This document shows, piece by piece, positions 45,014 through 56,400 of a DNA stretch of 64,000 nt. Both the position numbers and the translations under genes were made by a program. The notes under the pieces were generated by a model. The model was not told where the DNA came from and did not search any database. It saw nothing but the letters and a program-made list of their open reading frames with translations. This stretch comes from Camellia lanceoleosa (Eukaryota > Streptophyta > Magnoliopsida > Ericales > Theaceae). Location of the stretch: NCBI GenBank assembly GCA_025200525.1, contig CM045758.1:60700649-60764648 (forward strand). The letters are read 5' to 3'. Every line of letters begins with the position of its first letter. Positions within the stretch are counted from its first letter, which is position 1.

Positions 45014-47578
45014 TTAATAGCCCATTCTCGCTCTCTTCCTTCTTGGTTGTGGAGGAGGTGCATTGCTGTCATCACTGGACCTACTCGACTGCAGGTCCAT
45101 CTCCTCTCTTTCATCCTTAGGGGTTGTGGACCCGTCAAAAGACTCCTCAAAAGGCAAGTGCTACCTCACTCGACCTTTGCCCCGATCAGTACGTCCTCGA
45201 CCTCTCACTGGGCCCTGTCTCCGCCTACTGGCTACGAAAGGTCCTGTAGACATTGCTAACTCCGGCTCAAGCTGAAAAAGATATCAGACATCAGATAAAA
45301 TAATCAGAAGTGTAAAGTATGGCAATGATAGTAGGCTACACACAGAATGTACCTCAATCCCGTGGGTGACTAAGGCTGTCTGCCTCCTCTGTACCATGAT
45401 AAGTAGTTGGTCAATCGTCCAAAGGAGCTCGTCACCGTACACCCGGGGAATCTGCAAAACAACAAAAACTGAGAAAAGCAGATAAAAGTAATTGAACAGT
45501 AAACAGTAATGGCTGAGAATAAGCTAAAGTGCGGTATGGACTAGTATAAAAAGAAAGTGTACCTGCTTAACGCCAGGGGCAAACACAAGTCTGTAGTCCC
45601 TCTCTTCAATGGGCTCAAGCGGGATCTGCTCAATCACTCTATCTAGATACATGTACATAATCTCGATGGGAAGCATAGGCAATCCAGGAATGGAGCAGCG
45701 GCAAGGGCACCTCCAATGGGCACTTCGCCAGCCCCAGCAGCAGGAGCAGCAGTAACCTTTGGTACTGCTCAAGCCACGCCAAGGGTAAGAGGTACCATCA
45801 CCCGAGTGCGCAAGAAAATCGTGACGATCGTCGTGCTCATGGTGACAATCACCGTCCTCACCAATCATCAAGAGGTCCAACTCAGGACCATCTTGTAAAT
45901 CATCTACTACCCTCATGCCGGCAGAAGGAGGATGTGGAATGTCAGGGTCAGCAACGCCCCACGTCTAGTGGATGAATCTCTCTCCCAAGTAGAATGCCTG
46001 ACCAAAAGGACCCTCGAATAGGATCCTTATCGTAGAAGCATGCCAGGCAGCGGTGTAGGTCGCTCTCGACACTTGGGGAATGCCTACCTAAGGGTGCCAG
46101 TCAAACTGAGAAAATCAATGTAGTGTCAGATATCAGTGCAGTGTCAGAATGGCAGTGTGACGTCAAAATCAATGTAGTGTCAGAAGTTAGTGCAATGTGA
46201 GAATAGCAATGTGGTACAGTAAAATGGTACAACAATATAACAGTATAAGAATGATCATATAATGTGGGAAACAGTGCAATACCTGATTTGCCATGATAGT
46301 GTCGAAGAAATGATGAAAATATGGGAAAGTGCGATCCACAAGGCAACGCCGCTCGAATCATGAGTTGTAGTACCGAGAGCATGGTACTGACAACTCAATC
46401 GACCTCACTGGAACTGGGGCCAATGAAGTGAAATATGTGTAGACCCAAAGCTGCAAATCAAAGACAAATAGATGGCATGAGAAAATGGGTCAAATGAGCA
46501 AGAAATGTAACAGTGAACAGAATGTAAAGCATATCAGAAAGGTGAGCGTAGGATGTACCTCCTAGACCCTCCAGTAGCCGCCGAGTGAATCCGCCTTACG
46601 GCGGGAGATGGAGCTCATATAGCAATATAGGGTGGCCAGACTTGCGCCACCCCAGTTGTAATTCGTTACCCGAGGAAGATGTACCAGGGCCTCGAGAATG
46701 TATAATCTCACGGTATTTTCCCTGTTTGCAAACAAGGCAGTACCGAGAAGATATATGAGGAAGCCACGAGTGTACTAGGCAACCTCATCTGCAGCAGTTG
46801 GTTGTGTGCCGGAGAAGTGCTTCAAGAACCAACTGTAGCGCACCATCTCATGGCTAATAGTGTCTGGGATCGCCCCAAGAAGCTGGGGCTGTGCATCTCT
46901 CCATTGAGTCATATATGGATCGAAAGAGACTGGTCTGCCAACTCTAACCTGCAGACCGGTCAACGTCGAGAAGTCATGTGGGTTAGTGTCATCTCCCCGG
47001 TAGAAGAGAAGTGAAATGAGCTGGTGGTGTCCCATTATCTCTCCACCACGGCCCCGTAAAGCCAAGACTTGGCTCTCATTTATATGAGCCCAGAGCAAAA
47101 GGGACCAAAGCCAGCAGCATCTACCAAAGTGCGAACCTCTGTGGGAAGCCGCTCGTACTAACGTCGGGGCGGCCAGAGATAGAGTCGTAGCCGCCTATCC
47201 TCCTAGCGATGACTTATCAATTTGAAGTTTTATCAGTATGTGTGCAGTGGAGATAAGTGATTTGTTCATCAAGCTTAATATTTCAACATGTGTCCAAAGT
47301 AAAATGGGAAAAGAGTTACGTACTGTGGAAGTGTCGGCAGAGATATGCTCCATGGGCTCTCGCAGTAAAGTATCCTTATCTAGTCTGGGAATGAAGCCCT
47401 CGAATCTCAAGATGCCACCAGGAGGTGGCACATGTGTACGTGGCTGGTATGTGGCCACATCAAAAGGCCTTTCGGCGAGGGAAAGTAATGTAGCGGCTTC
47501 CTCCGCCTCCATGTCTGCGCCAAGGGCAGCACCAACACCTATGGCAGGCTCTAGAATGGGAACCTCGTCCCTAGCCAT
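45014..47578 (-). pseudogene. Plant-mobile-domain (PMD)-type gene, six exons, antisense to element A pol
   Basis: Exons on the minus strand: 47578-47324, 47202-46559, 46450-46283, 46105-45563, 45451-45353 and 45271-45014. Donors are GTACGT, GTACAT, GTATTG, GTACAC and GTACAT, each with an AG acceptor, and all introns are phase 0. Exon 2 holds AAGFGPFC, HDFSTLTGLQVRVGRPVSFD and WGGASLATLYCYMSS. Exons 2-3 give GGYWRV then LWVYTYF. Exon 4 has FDWHP and IMYMYLDRVIEQIPLEPIEE. This is the aminotransferase-like plant mobile domain pattern (PF10536) of MAIN/MAIL-type proteins. The last exon is Arg/Gly- then Pro/Arg-rich and ends GY before TAA. The product would be about 655 residues. Damage: one frameshift near 46998 and about nine stops (exons 2, 3, 4 and 6). 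Exons 1 and 5 are intact. Nuclear function is known for cellular relatives; here it is a broken passenger. Confidence 0.7.
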
Positions 47579-48540
47579 GGAAAAGTGAAGAAAAAGTGAA
47601 GGGGATAAGTGAAAGTAGGTGAAATCCTAAGTTTCAAACCCTAAGAGAGAGAAAGTGAAGAGGAGGAGAATAAGAAAAGTTTGGGCAAAGATGTAAGAAA
47701 ATGAGGAAAAAATAAAAAGAAAACCCAAACCTCAACCAAAACAATTTTCAATCAGTTCAAAAGGAGGAGGAAAACAAGTTGTTTTAGGAATTTTTTGTGA
47801 GGGTTGTTGGGTAAACTCAAGAAAAGAGGAAATCTAGAGAGAATGGAGGTTTAGAGAGAAGGAGAGGGGATTTTCGACCTAGATGGTGTTCAAAATCGAA
47901 GTATTTTGTGTTTTAAAGAGCCACGGGTGTGGCTTTTGACCAATCTATCCTTCATCGCTGTCAAAGGTCGGCCGGCGCTTTCGAAGCCCTACTGTGCATC
48001 GCCGAGGCCTGGTCGGCCTTCGATGATTCAATCTGTTTTTTGGTGTGTTTTCTATTTTTTGTTTTGTGTATTGCTGATTTATTTTATTTTGTTTTGTTTT
48101 GTTTCATCATTATCTTAATTTATGAGTTAGTCTCATTTTTTATTTTTTTATTTTTTTAATTTTGATTTTGAGTTTTAAATTCCAGTTTTGATTTTTGAGT
48201 TTTTGATCGTGGGTTTTGATCGAATAAAGAGTTGTATGTTAAAAATGAGTGCTAAAAAGAAAGGAGAAACACAAAGAAAAAGTGAAAAAAAAAAATAAAA
48301 GAGTGGAAAAGAAAAAGAAAAAAAGAGTTATTGTTATTATTGTGTGAGCACATTTGTTTTTTTAAAAATTTGTTTGTTTGACTGTATTTGTTCAAATGTG
48401 TTTGGACTGAATCATAGTTCATTTCATTATTTTGTTCTATTGTATCCAGACGATATGGTATGTACGGTTCATTATGAGAAAGTCCAGGTGGAATCACTCG
48501 TGCTCTTCGAATCGTATCTTTCCACATTTTCTCCTCTCGC
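47579..48540 (-). promoter_or_regulatory. Upstream region of the PMD-type gene
   Basis: Read on the minus strand, a GGCC-type cluster (47960-48030, including GGTCGGCCGGCGC and GGCCTGGTCGGCC) is followed by a weak TTTAAAA element (about 47912) and a purine-rich to CT-rich leader, with the ATG at 47578. Farther right is low-complexity T-rich and A-rich sequence (48040-48340). The cluster resembles the U3 arrays of A-type LTRs. Confidence 0.45.
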
Positions 48541-48979
48541 ATGAGGCACGTTAGGATCGATTGCTTCGATTAAAAACATTTGGGTACATCCCAATGTTCA
48601 CACCACCTTTTCTCCTCTCGCGTGAGATGCGTCCCTTTGGTTAAAAACATTCGGGTGCATCCCGATGTTTACACCACATTTTCTTCTCTCACGTGAGACG
48701 CGTTAGGATTGACCTCTTTGGTTAAAAACATTCAGGTGCGTCCCGGTGTTCACACCACATTTTGTCTTCTCGCATGAGATGCGTTAGGATTGACTGCTTC
48801 GGTTAAAAACATTCGGGTGCGTCCCGGTGTTCACACCACCTCCTTCAGTTAAAAATATTCGAGTGTGTCCCGATGTTCACACCACCTCTTTCGGTTAAAA
48901 CCATTCAGGTGCATCCCGATGTTCACACCATCTCCTTCAGTTAAAAACATTTGGGTACATCCTGATGTTCACACCACCC
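48541..48979 (+). repeat. Tandem array, left half (7 copies)
   Basis: TTAAAAACATT or close variants begin at 48570, 48641, 48722, 48803, 48848, 48895 and 48941. Two unit sizes alternate: about 81 bases (with CTCGCGTGAGATGCGTTAGGA) and about 46 bases lacking that segment. Each contains a motif like GTGCGTCCCGGTGTTCACAC. The array is cut by a solo LTR. Confidence 0.8.
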
Positions 48980-51900
48980 TGTAGACACCCCATTTTTGAC
49001 CATCCTCAAGACTTGGACGTCACCGCTTGAACACTCGGTGATCATCCATGTTTGTGTTTGTCTTGAGTTCCCGGAGGTCTCGGCTACGCGCCTTGCCTCA
49101 GAATCTCTCGACTCAACTGTTTTGTGTCTGGTTTTGCACCAAACACTTGTGTTTTGCCTTTGAGGGGTAGGGAATGGCTTGTTGGCCATTCCCACACATC
49201 ACCAGCCATGGCTTGAGGCCACAGGCCATTGGTTTGTTGCCACCGGCCAAATGTTAGGCCGGCCGGCACTCTTTGTGGCCGGCCGACCATTTATCTTGGT
49301 CAAATTGCATTTTTGGCTGGCCAACCACTGTTCATCTGCTTTTGTAGATATTTTTGTGCCAGCTGTGATAGCTGGCACCCACCTTTGCTCTCCTCCATAT
49401 ACGTGTATGGAGGGATTTCAACCTTGTTAGCTTGCCTTGGAAGCTTTACAAGATTGAATCTTCTATAAGAGGAGGCCTCTTCTCCCTCTTTTAGGTTAGA
49501 CAACATTTTCAGAGAGCTTTGAGTTTTAGGGTTAGGGTTTGCATATCCTCCATCTCCTATATCTCTCTCTCTCTTGTGTATTTGTGTGTGTTTAGCCTTA
49601 CTATTGCACACAAACACCCACCATTACAGCTTATCTTGGTTCCTGAGGGGCCAGAGGTCTGTTCTTGGTGTTCTTGGGTGGTTTTGAGCTCAAAGAAGCA
49701 GCTGGTCCACTATTTGTGAAGAGGGTCTTCAAGGGTAACATTCTTACTCTTTTTACCCCATTTTTGCATAGCTTTTTTGACTACCTTGCAACTATTTTTA
49801 GACTTGGTGTATAACATATAAAAGTCTTGTTTTTGCCTACTCTAAATAGTTTTTTAAGAGTGTTTTGAGCTTTGAGGTTGTTTGACCCCTCTTAAGCCTT
49901 GTTAGGCTCCATTTTTGTGCATTTTTGGTGAGCTCCGGGACCATTGTGTTTGGGCCTCCTCACCACTAAAATCTTGAGGGATTTCAGTGGTGAGGATGGT
50001 GCCTTGAGGTGAAGAAGGAGAGGGCCACCCCCTCTCCTTGTTGTCCTTGAAAATGGCCATTTTTGCCTCATGTGTGAGCATCTAATTTAAGTGCATGTTG
50101 GCCATGTCTTAAGTGTTATTTGGTAGTATTTTGCCATGTATTACCTCTGTTTTTAGTTGGTTTAGACACACCATGCATGCTTAGCATACTTGTCTTGTAA
50201 TGCCATGTTTTGGCCTTAACATGCTTTAAGTGTTGACCCTTGTTTTAGCATGATTTTGGCCAAGTTTTGTGAAGCTTTTGTGTATGTTTTAGTGTGCTTT
50301 AGCTCTGTTTTCAGTTGCTTTCATCATGCTCAACATGTTTTGTAATGTCTCTTTGCATTCTAGCTTGTAGGCCTTGAATGTGTGATGTCATGAGCATGCT
50401 TTACTTGCTTTAATTAGTTGGTTTGGCACCTCTATTTTATGCAATTTCAGAGTTTGGTATGCTTGCCATATGTCCATGATCATCTCTTTTAAGTGTGCTT
50501 AAAAGTTGCCTTTTGATGCTTAGGAATTGGATCATGTATGCATACATGCTTGTATGTGCATTTGGCCCCATTCCATAGCTTATGGCCACTGTTTTAGGCT
50601 TGTTTGAGGGCTGCCTAAATTAGTTTAAGTCCATCCTTCATGTGTTATAGCATGCTTGCCTTGTGCATTGTTGCATACTTGGCCTATTACATGTTATTGC
50701 TTGCTTGAAATCATGGTGCATTTGGCATGTATTTCATTGGTTAAGTTACTTTGCATTGTTCCTATGCTTAGTCCACTTTACATGTTGTTGCGTGTTTGCC
50801 ACTAGCATAGTTGTCACATGCCTTTCATGCTCATTTTGCATACTTAGCCTCCATGTCTAGGTTGCATTCTATTTGCATGCATGCTTCACCTCTTGAGTTG
50901 AGTATGATAGAGGTTGGGCCTCCTCGTTTGATTATGTGCATTGCATTCCATATCAAAATGCATACTTGGTTTCTTAAGCCATCACGCATTGAAATACGCG
51001 ATTGGTGGTCCGAGAATCGAGACCCATCCTCCTTTGAGTCATGAATATGATAAGGAGTGTGGTTGGTGCATACATTGCTTGAAATGCATTACCATGCTAT
51101 GTTTTGCCCTCTGTTGTTGTCAAAAACAGATTTTGCAGGAAGTTTTGGCCGGTCGGCTACATACAGTGCTGACCGACCAACAATTGGTGACCGATGGCTC
51201 AATCAGTGGCCGGTGAGCATTCCCCATGGCCGGTGACCATTTCCCTTAGCCGGTGGTGTTCCACAGCACTCAGAGAAGCAACCCTGGGACTTGTACAGTC
51301 TTCAGAGGAGGATAACAGTTAAAGCAAAGGCAACTTGTGCATGGTAGTGGCTTTCCGAGCAGAGCCGAGCACGCATTACATTGAGCCCTCTTCCCGAGGC
51401 TGTTTACTGTTTAATTAGATTGGTTAATTTTCTTAACTGGTTTAATTGGTCTGTAATATTTTAATTAGCTTGATAATTAGTTAAATTGTATTATTCTTTC
51501 GGTCCCTCCGAGTGAGGGCTAATTTGTAATAAGTGTAGGTACGTGTGTGCATGTCTTCCAACCCCCACTTCTTTCTCCTTTTTACTTACCTGCTTTGATG
51601 GTTAGTATTAGGACATGTTTACTTTAGCATCCTTACGCTATGCATGCGTGTATCATTCATCAGTATTGCATGCACCGGGCTCGGCGCATCATGCTAGCAG
51701 CATTGTATTCCAAATCTGACTTGAATACGTGCTACTTGTTGCATCTCATATGTCATCCTAGGATTAGTCGAGCCTATTCTAGTGACATTCTGTATGCGTT
51801 GCATTAGCCACTTGACATGAACTAGGATCATGCATGATTACTAACATGTTTATTGCTTTGGCATGGAGTACGATGTAAGTGTTTTATGCTTTAGCATCTC

Positions 51901-52561
51901 GCATGAGTGTGAATGTTAAACATAACAGCATGATTACCATGAGGCTAAATGCTTATGTGATATAAACTGCTTGAATGCCTGTGGGTGAAAGTTGGATTGT
52001 TTGAGTTGGGACAACTCATTGAAATCCGTGTTTTTTAGCCTACTTGCGAGTAGCAAATCTCAAGTCATTTTCCAAACGAACGGATATGCAATGCTTTGTT
52101 CCAAATTAGGCGATCTAGTCTATACTTGTTTTGCTGTGCGCATCACATAGTAATTCTAGCTAATTAATCGAAATAAAAACGCATGTGTTTTCAAAAACAA
52201 GATATCATGGTTAGTAGAGGCCGATCTTCGGATCGGGCGAGAGGGGGTGCTCATAGCTGACCTTCCCCAATCGTACCCACGTTCCCGAGCCGAGGCAACT
52301 TTAGTGATGACGGACACGTGGCCTTAGGCAAGCGAGTCCGGGTTTCCTAAATTCCCTCATAAAAAAATATTTAGGTGGCGACTCTGTATCTGGCAAAGCA
52401 GTCCATGTTTGGCACTTCTTTCAAAAAAATCTATTTTCTCAAAACGATTTGCCGGATTTAGACTCTTTGGTTCAGATTTAGAACCGTGACAATTTGAGTC
52501 CTGAACTGTAGTAGACCCTGGCGAAGCGGAACGGGGATCCCCAGGCGTTCGAGACGCTACA
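48980..52561 (+). mobile_element. 3.6-kb A-type solo LTR inside the tandem array
   Basis: Starts TGTAGACACCCC and ends GAGACGCTACA. It is flanked by exact CACCC (48975-48979 and 52562-52566). Removing it restores the 46-base register of the array (45 bases between flanking TTAAAAACATT motifs). It contains the family landmarks: GGCC arrays (49185-49322 and 51147-51253), TATAAG at 49464, the AT-rich TTAATTAG segment near 51420-51480, and TGGCGACTCTG at 52376-52386. It has no coding. Confidence 0.9.
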
Positions 52562-52566
52562 CACCC

Positions 52567-52985
52567 CTTCGGTTAAAAACATTCAGGTGCATCCCAGTGT
52601 TCACACCACCCTCTTTGGTTAAAAACATTCAAGCGCGTCCCAGTGTTCACACCACCCTCTTTCTTCTCTCGCGTGAGATGCGTTAGGATTGTTTGCTTTG
52701 GTTAAAAACATTCGGGTGCGTCCTGGTGTACACACCACCTCCTTCAATTAAAAACATTCGGCTACGTCACAGTGTTCACACCACCCTCTTCCTCCTCTTG
52801 CGTGAGATGTGTTAGGATTGTTTGCTAAGGTTAAAAACATTCGAGTGCGTCCCAGTGTTTACACCACCCTCTTCCTCCTCTTGCGTGAGACGTGTTAGGA
52901 TTGTTTGCTTCAGTTAAAAACATTCGGCTACGTCCCGGTGTTCACACCACCCTTTTTCTCCTTCCGCGTGCAACGCGTTAGGATC
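52567..52985 (+). repeat. Tandem array, right half (6 copies)
   Basis: TTAAAAACATT motifs at 52573, 52619, 52702, 52748, 52831 and 52914, spaced 46, 83, 46, 83 and 83, continue the left half. The regular long/short alternation suggests expansion of a compound 129-base unit. It ends in a diverged copy near 52985. Confidence 0.8.
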
Positions 52986-53472
52986 TCGACTGAAACCTCG
53001 GTTGCTCCCGACGGTTATGTCACTCTTCGCCTTTCCTGCGTGTCGTGTAGTTGAGCTTTAATTTTCCTACATCCTTTCTGCATGAAATGTGGTTTGGCTC
53101 GTAATTCTCACACGTGGTGTGTTCATTTACTTACTTCTTTTCATGTTTGGAATTGTTATGCCTTATTTCAGTTTGTTTAACTGTGGCATTTTCTTTGCAT
53201 TGTGTTTGCATTCAAATGTTTCATTGCGCAGCCTCATTGCATGATCATAAATTATGTTATTGCATCATGCATACCATTTGCGTCTTCTCTCGGAACTACG
53301 CTAGTTTGATTCCATGCAAAAGGATATGTAGGCAACCTGCAGGCGCAACCATTTCAATTTATGTCTTACTTTCTTGTCCAAGTCTTACGACCTTGTCAAA
53401 ATGGGTCGTCTCTGGGCTTTGACATTCACTCACGTCATTTTATGACTTCAAGCTCTTTCACAGAGGGGCAAC
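52986..53472 (+). other. 3' internal end and PPT of element A
   Basis: Non-coding sequence ending in AGAGGGGCAAC directly before the 3' LTR, the polypurine tract for plus-strand priming. The preceding 230 bases are homologous to the minus-strand sequence at 41328-41520. The frame at 53114-53422 has no support. Confidence 0.65.
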
Positions 53473-56400
53473 TGTAGACAGCCCATTTTTTACTGCCCGC
53501 AAGACTCAAACGCTTGGTTTAATGCACTCAATGATGAAAATTGAATTATGAATTCACAGTGATTCGGAATCAATCAGGCTTCCGAAACAACCTCACATCT
53601 TCAACATTTACCTTGTTTGAACCCATGAGTTTCATTTTTGGACCATTTCTCACCCTGAGCAGAGTTTGAACCAAAAAAATAGGGGAGGCCATCAAGGCCC
53701 GGCAGTGCATCAGTGATGGCCAGCCGTGGCGATGAATGGGCTGGCCGGCCTTCGATGGCGATAAACATTGTTCTGGGTAGGAGGACACCAGCTATCCATT
53801 TTTGAAGATATTGATTACCTTTTGAGCTCGAATTCTATAAAACCGAAGCTCTGGGATTGTTTTGACGGTTGCACAAAATTTTAGAAGTGATATATACACC
53901 TTGAGAGCTCTTGACTCCTCCTTCTTCCATGGCATGTTATTTTTGAGCTAACCTAGCTTGCTTACACCACCTCTACACACCATATACAACCTTGTCTTAC
54001 CACCCTAAAGCCTTGGTTGATCTCGGAGAAGTATAATTCAAGCTTGAGAATACATTGAAACTAAGTTTGAAACATCAAACAATAAGCTTACTTCTTGAAA
54101 GGTATAAGCTTGTTTTCTCTTCTCTTGTCTTCATTTCTATTATTTGCTTCATACTTCTTGTTGTTTTGGATCATTTTGATCATGTTTGAAGTGTTTGGAG
54201 TTGGGTTTGGAGAGTTATCAAAAAGGGTAAAGAGAGCTTGCTGTTTCTATACCTTTATTCATAACTCAAACCATCTCCTTTTCACTCTTTTCCTTTGGTA
54301 TTTACACTGATTTTTAGAGGTTTAAAAAGGCTAAAAACCATGTTTTGAAGCTTCAAAAGTGGAGGGGTTAGCCACTCCTCCTTATCTTTGTTTACTAGCC
54401 TTAATTCTCATCTTTGTTGTCTGGCTTTTAACCCCTTTTCTTGCATGTTTTACCTCTGATTTTCATGTATTTAGGGCTATTTTGAGGTTGTCTAGGTCTT
54501 TTCAATTGGTTCATGCCTTGTTTAATACACATGTGTTCTCATTAAGTTGGCATACTTCTTGTTTAATATGCTTTCTTTGTTCATTTTCCATGTTTGGAGC
54601 CTAAGTTTACTAATCAATCAATCATTCCATATCTTTCATTCTTGAGAATGGTTTTAACCAATTGAGGTTGTTTAATGCATGTAAATGAGACCTACAATTA
54701 ATGGCTTAATCTTTTCAGAGATTCATCATCAACAGTGTAGTCTCCTTCTCATGTTTTAGAAAGACCTCTTGTTTGACATTACTTCTTGTTTAGAGGACTT
54801 TAACATCACATTTAGACAAATGGACTAATGAATGGCAATGACTAAAACAATTGGTTTAAAACTTGGATCAAAACGCTTAAAGAAAATGGCTTAAATAGCT
54901 TGAACTTGGCCTGACGTTATGCCAAGTTTCTTGTGTCAAGGGTCATCAAGCATCAATTCATGGTGTTTTTGATGTCCTTGAAGCATTTCAACTTCCTTTT
55001 TTGAGTTCATTCCATGACAAAAATGGAGGGTGGTCCATTTGCATTTCATTCATTGATTTTTGGTCCAAAATAATATCTGAGATCATCAAGCGATCATATC
55101 GCTCATTGATGGTTTTAGAGTCAATCTCAACCTTCTCTTGAGGTTTTCCTATGACAGAGAAGGAAGGAAGGACAAACAGAGCTTGAAAATGCTCTATCTG
55201 TACTGATTTCACGTCAGAGCACAGAAACAGAGTTTTGCACCAAATCAATGCACGGCTAGCCCTCTATAGGCCCGGCCGACCATCAGTAATGCACGGCCAG
55301 CCCTTGGTGTGTGGCCAGCAGTGCATTTTTGCAAAAACAGAGACAGTGGTTGAAGGTGAAACAGAGGCGATCTGGGCAAACAGAATAGCTTTCAGGCGAT
55401 GCGCATGCAACCTCCATTCATCTTCCTTGGTGCTCATATCAAATGTGTTTGATCATTTAATTGTTTCATTAGCATAGTGAATTGTGTTGTAATATTTAAT
55501 TAACTTAATTAGTTGTAGCTAATTAGTTGGTGTTGTAATATTTAATTAGCTTAGCCTAGTTAATTTCTTTTAATTAATTAGCTTCGATAGTTAGCTAATT
55601 GTTCATTTCAAGTGTTGTAATAATTAGTTAATTAGTTTAGCTATTTATTCAAGTTTTGTAATAATTAGCTTAATTAGCTTAGCTTAGCTTAATTAGTTAG
55701 TTAGCTTTATTCATTCCGACTCTCCATCGTGTGAGCAACATGTAATAATGTGTATATTTTCCAACCCCACGTCTTCTCCATTTTATTTAATCGCTTTTGA
55801 TGGTTAGATTAGAGACATGTTTCAATTAACATACCTTATGTTTTATGCTTGCATCCATTCATTTGTATTGCATGCACCGAGACTTGGCGCATCATTCTAA
55901 CTGCATTGTCATTTCAATACTTATTTGAATACATTTTTAATTGCATGTAGACCCGACTTTCTTCACACGCCCCCTTTCGGAGAGGCGCAAATTGGTCTTA
56001 CTACAGTTCGGACTCATGTCATGGTTCTGAATCTAATCTCATTAAGTGCAATATGAGACTGATAAACACCAAAGAGTCCAAATCTGACAAATCGTTTTGG
56101 AAAATCAATTTGAATAAAAAGCGCCAAACATGAACTGCTTTGTCAGATTACAGAGTCGCCACCTAAATATTTTATTTTTGAAAAATTTGGGAAATCCTGA
56201 CTCGTGCCAAAGGCCACGTGTCCGTCATCACCAAAGTTGCCTCGGCTTGGGAACTTGGGTACGAGAGGGGAAGGTCATGTAATGAGCACCCCCGCTCGCT
56301 CGATTAAAAGATCGGCCTCTACTAAGCAGGATATGTTGTTTTATATACCTTATGTGCTCTTATCCGGTTATTATCTAACTTTACTATGTGATGCGTGCAA

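Noticed and set aside
48541..52985. Possible CRISPR-like array (repeats with spacers)
   Set aside because: Units diverge, spacers are not unique, no cas genes, and the context is a plant retroelement; an ordinary minisatellite.
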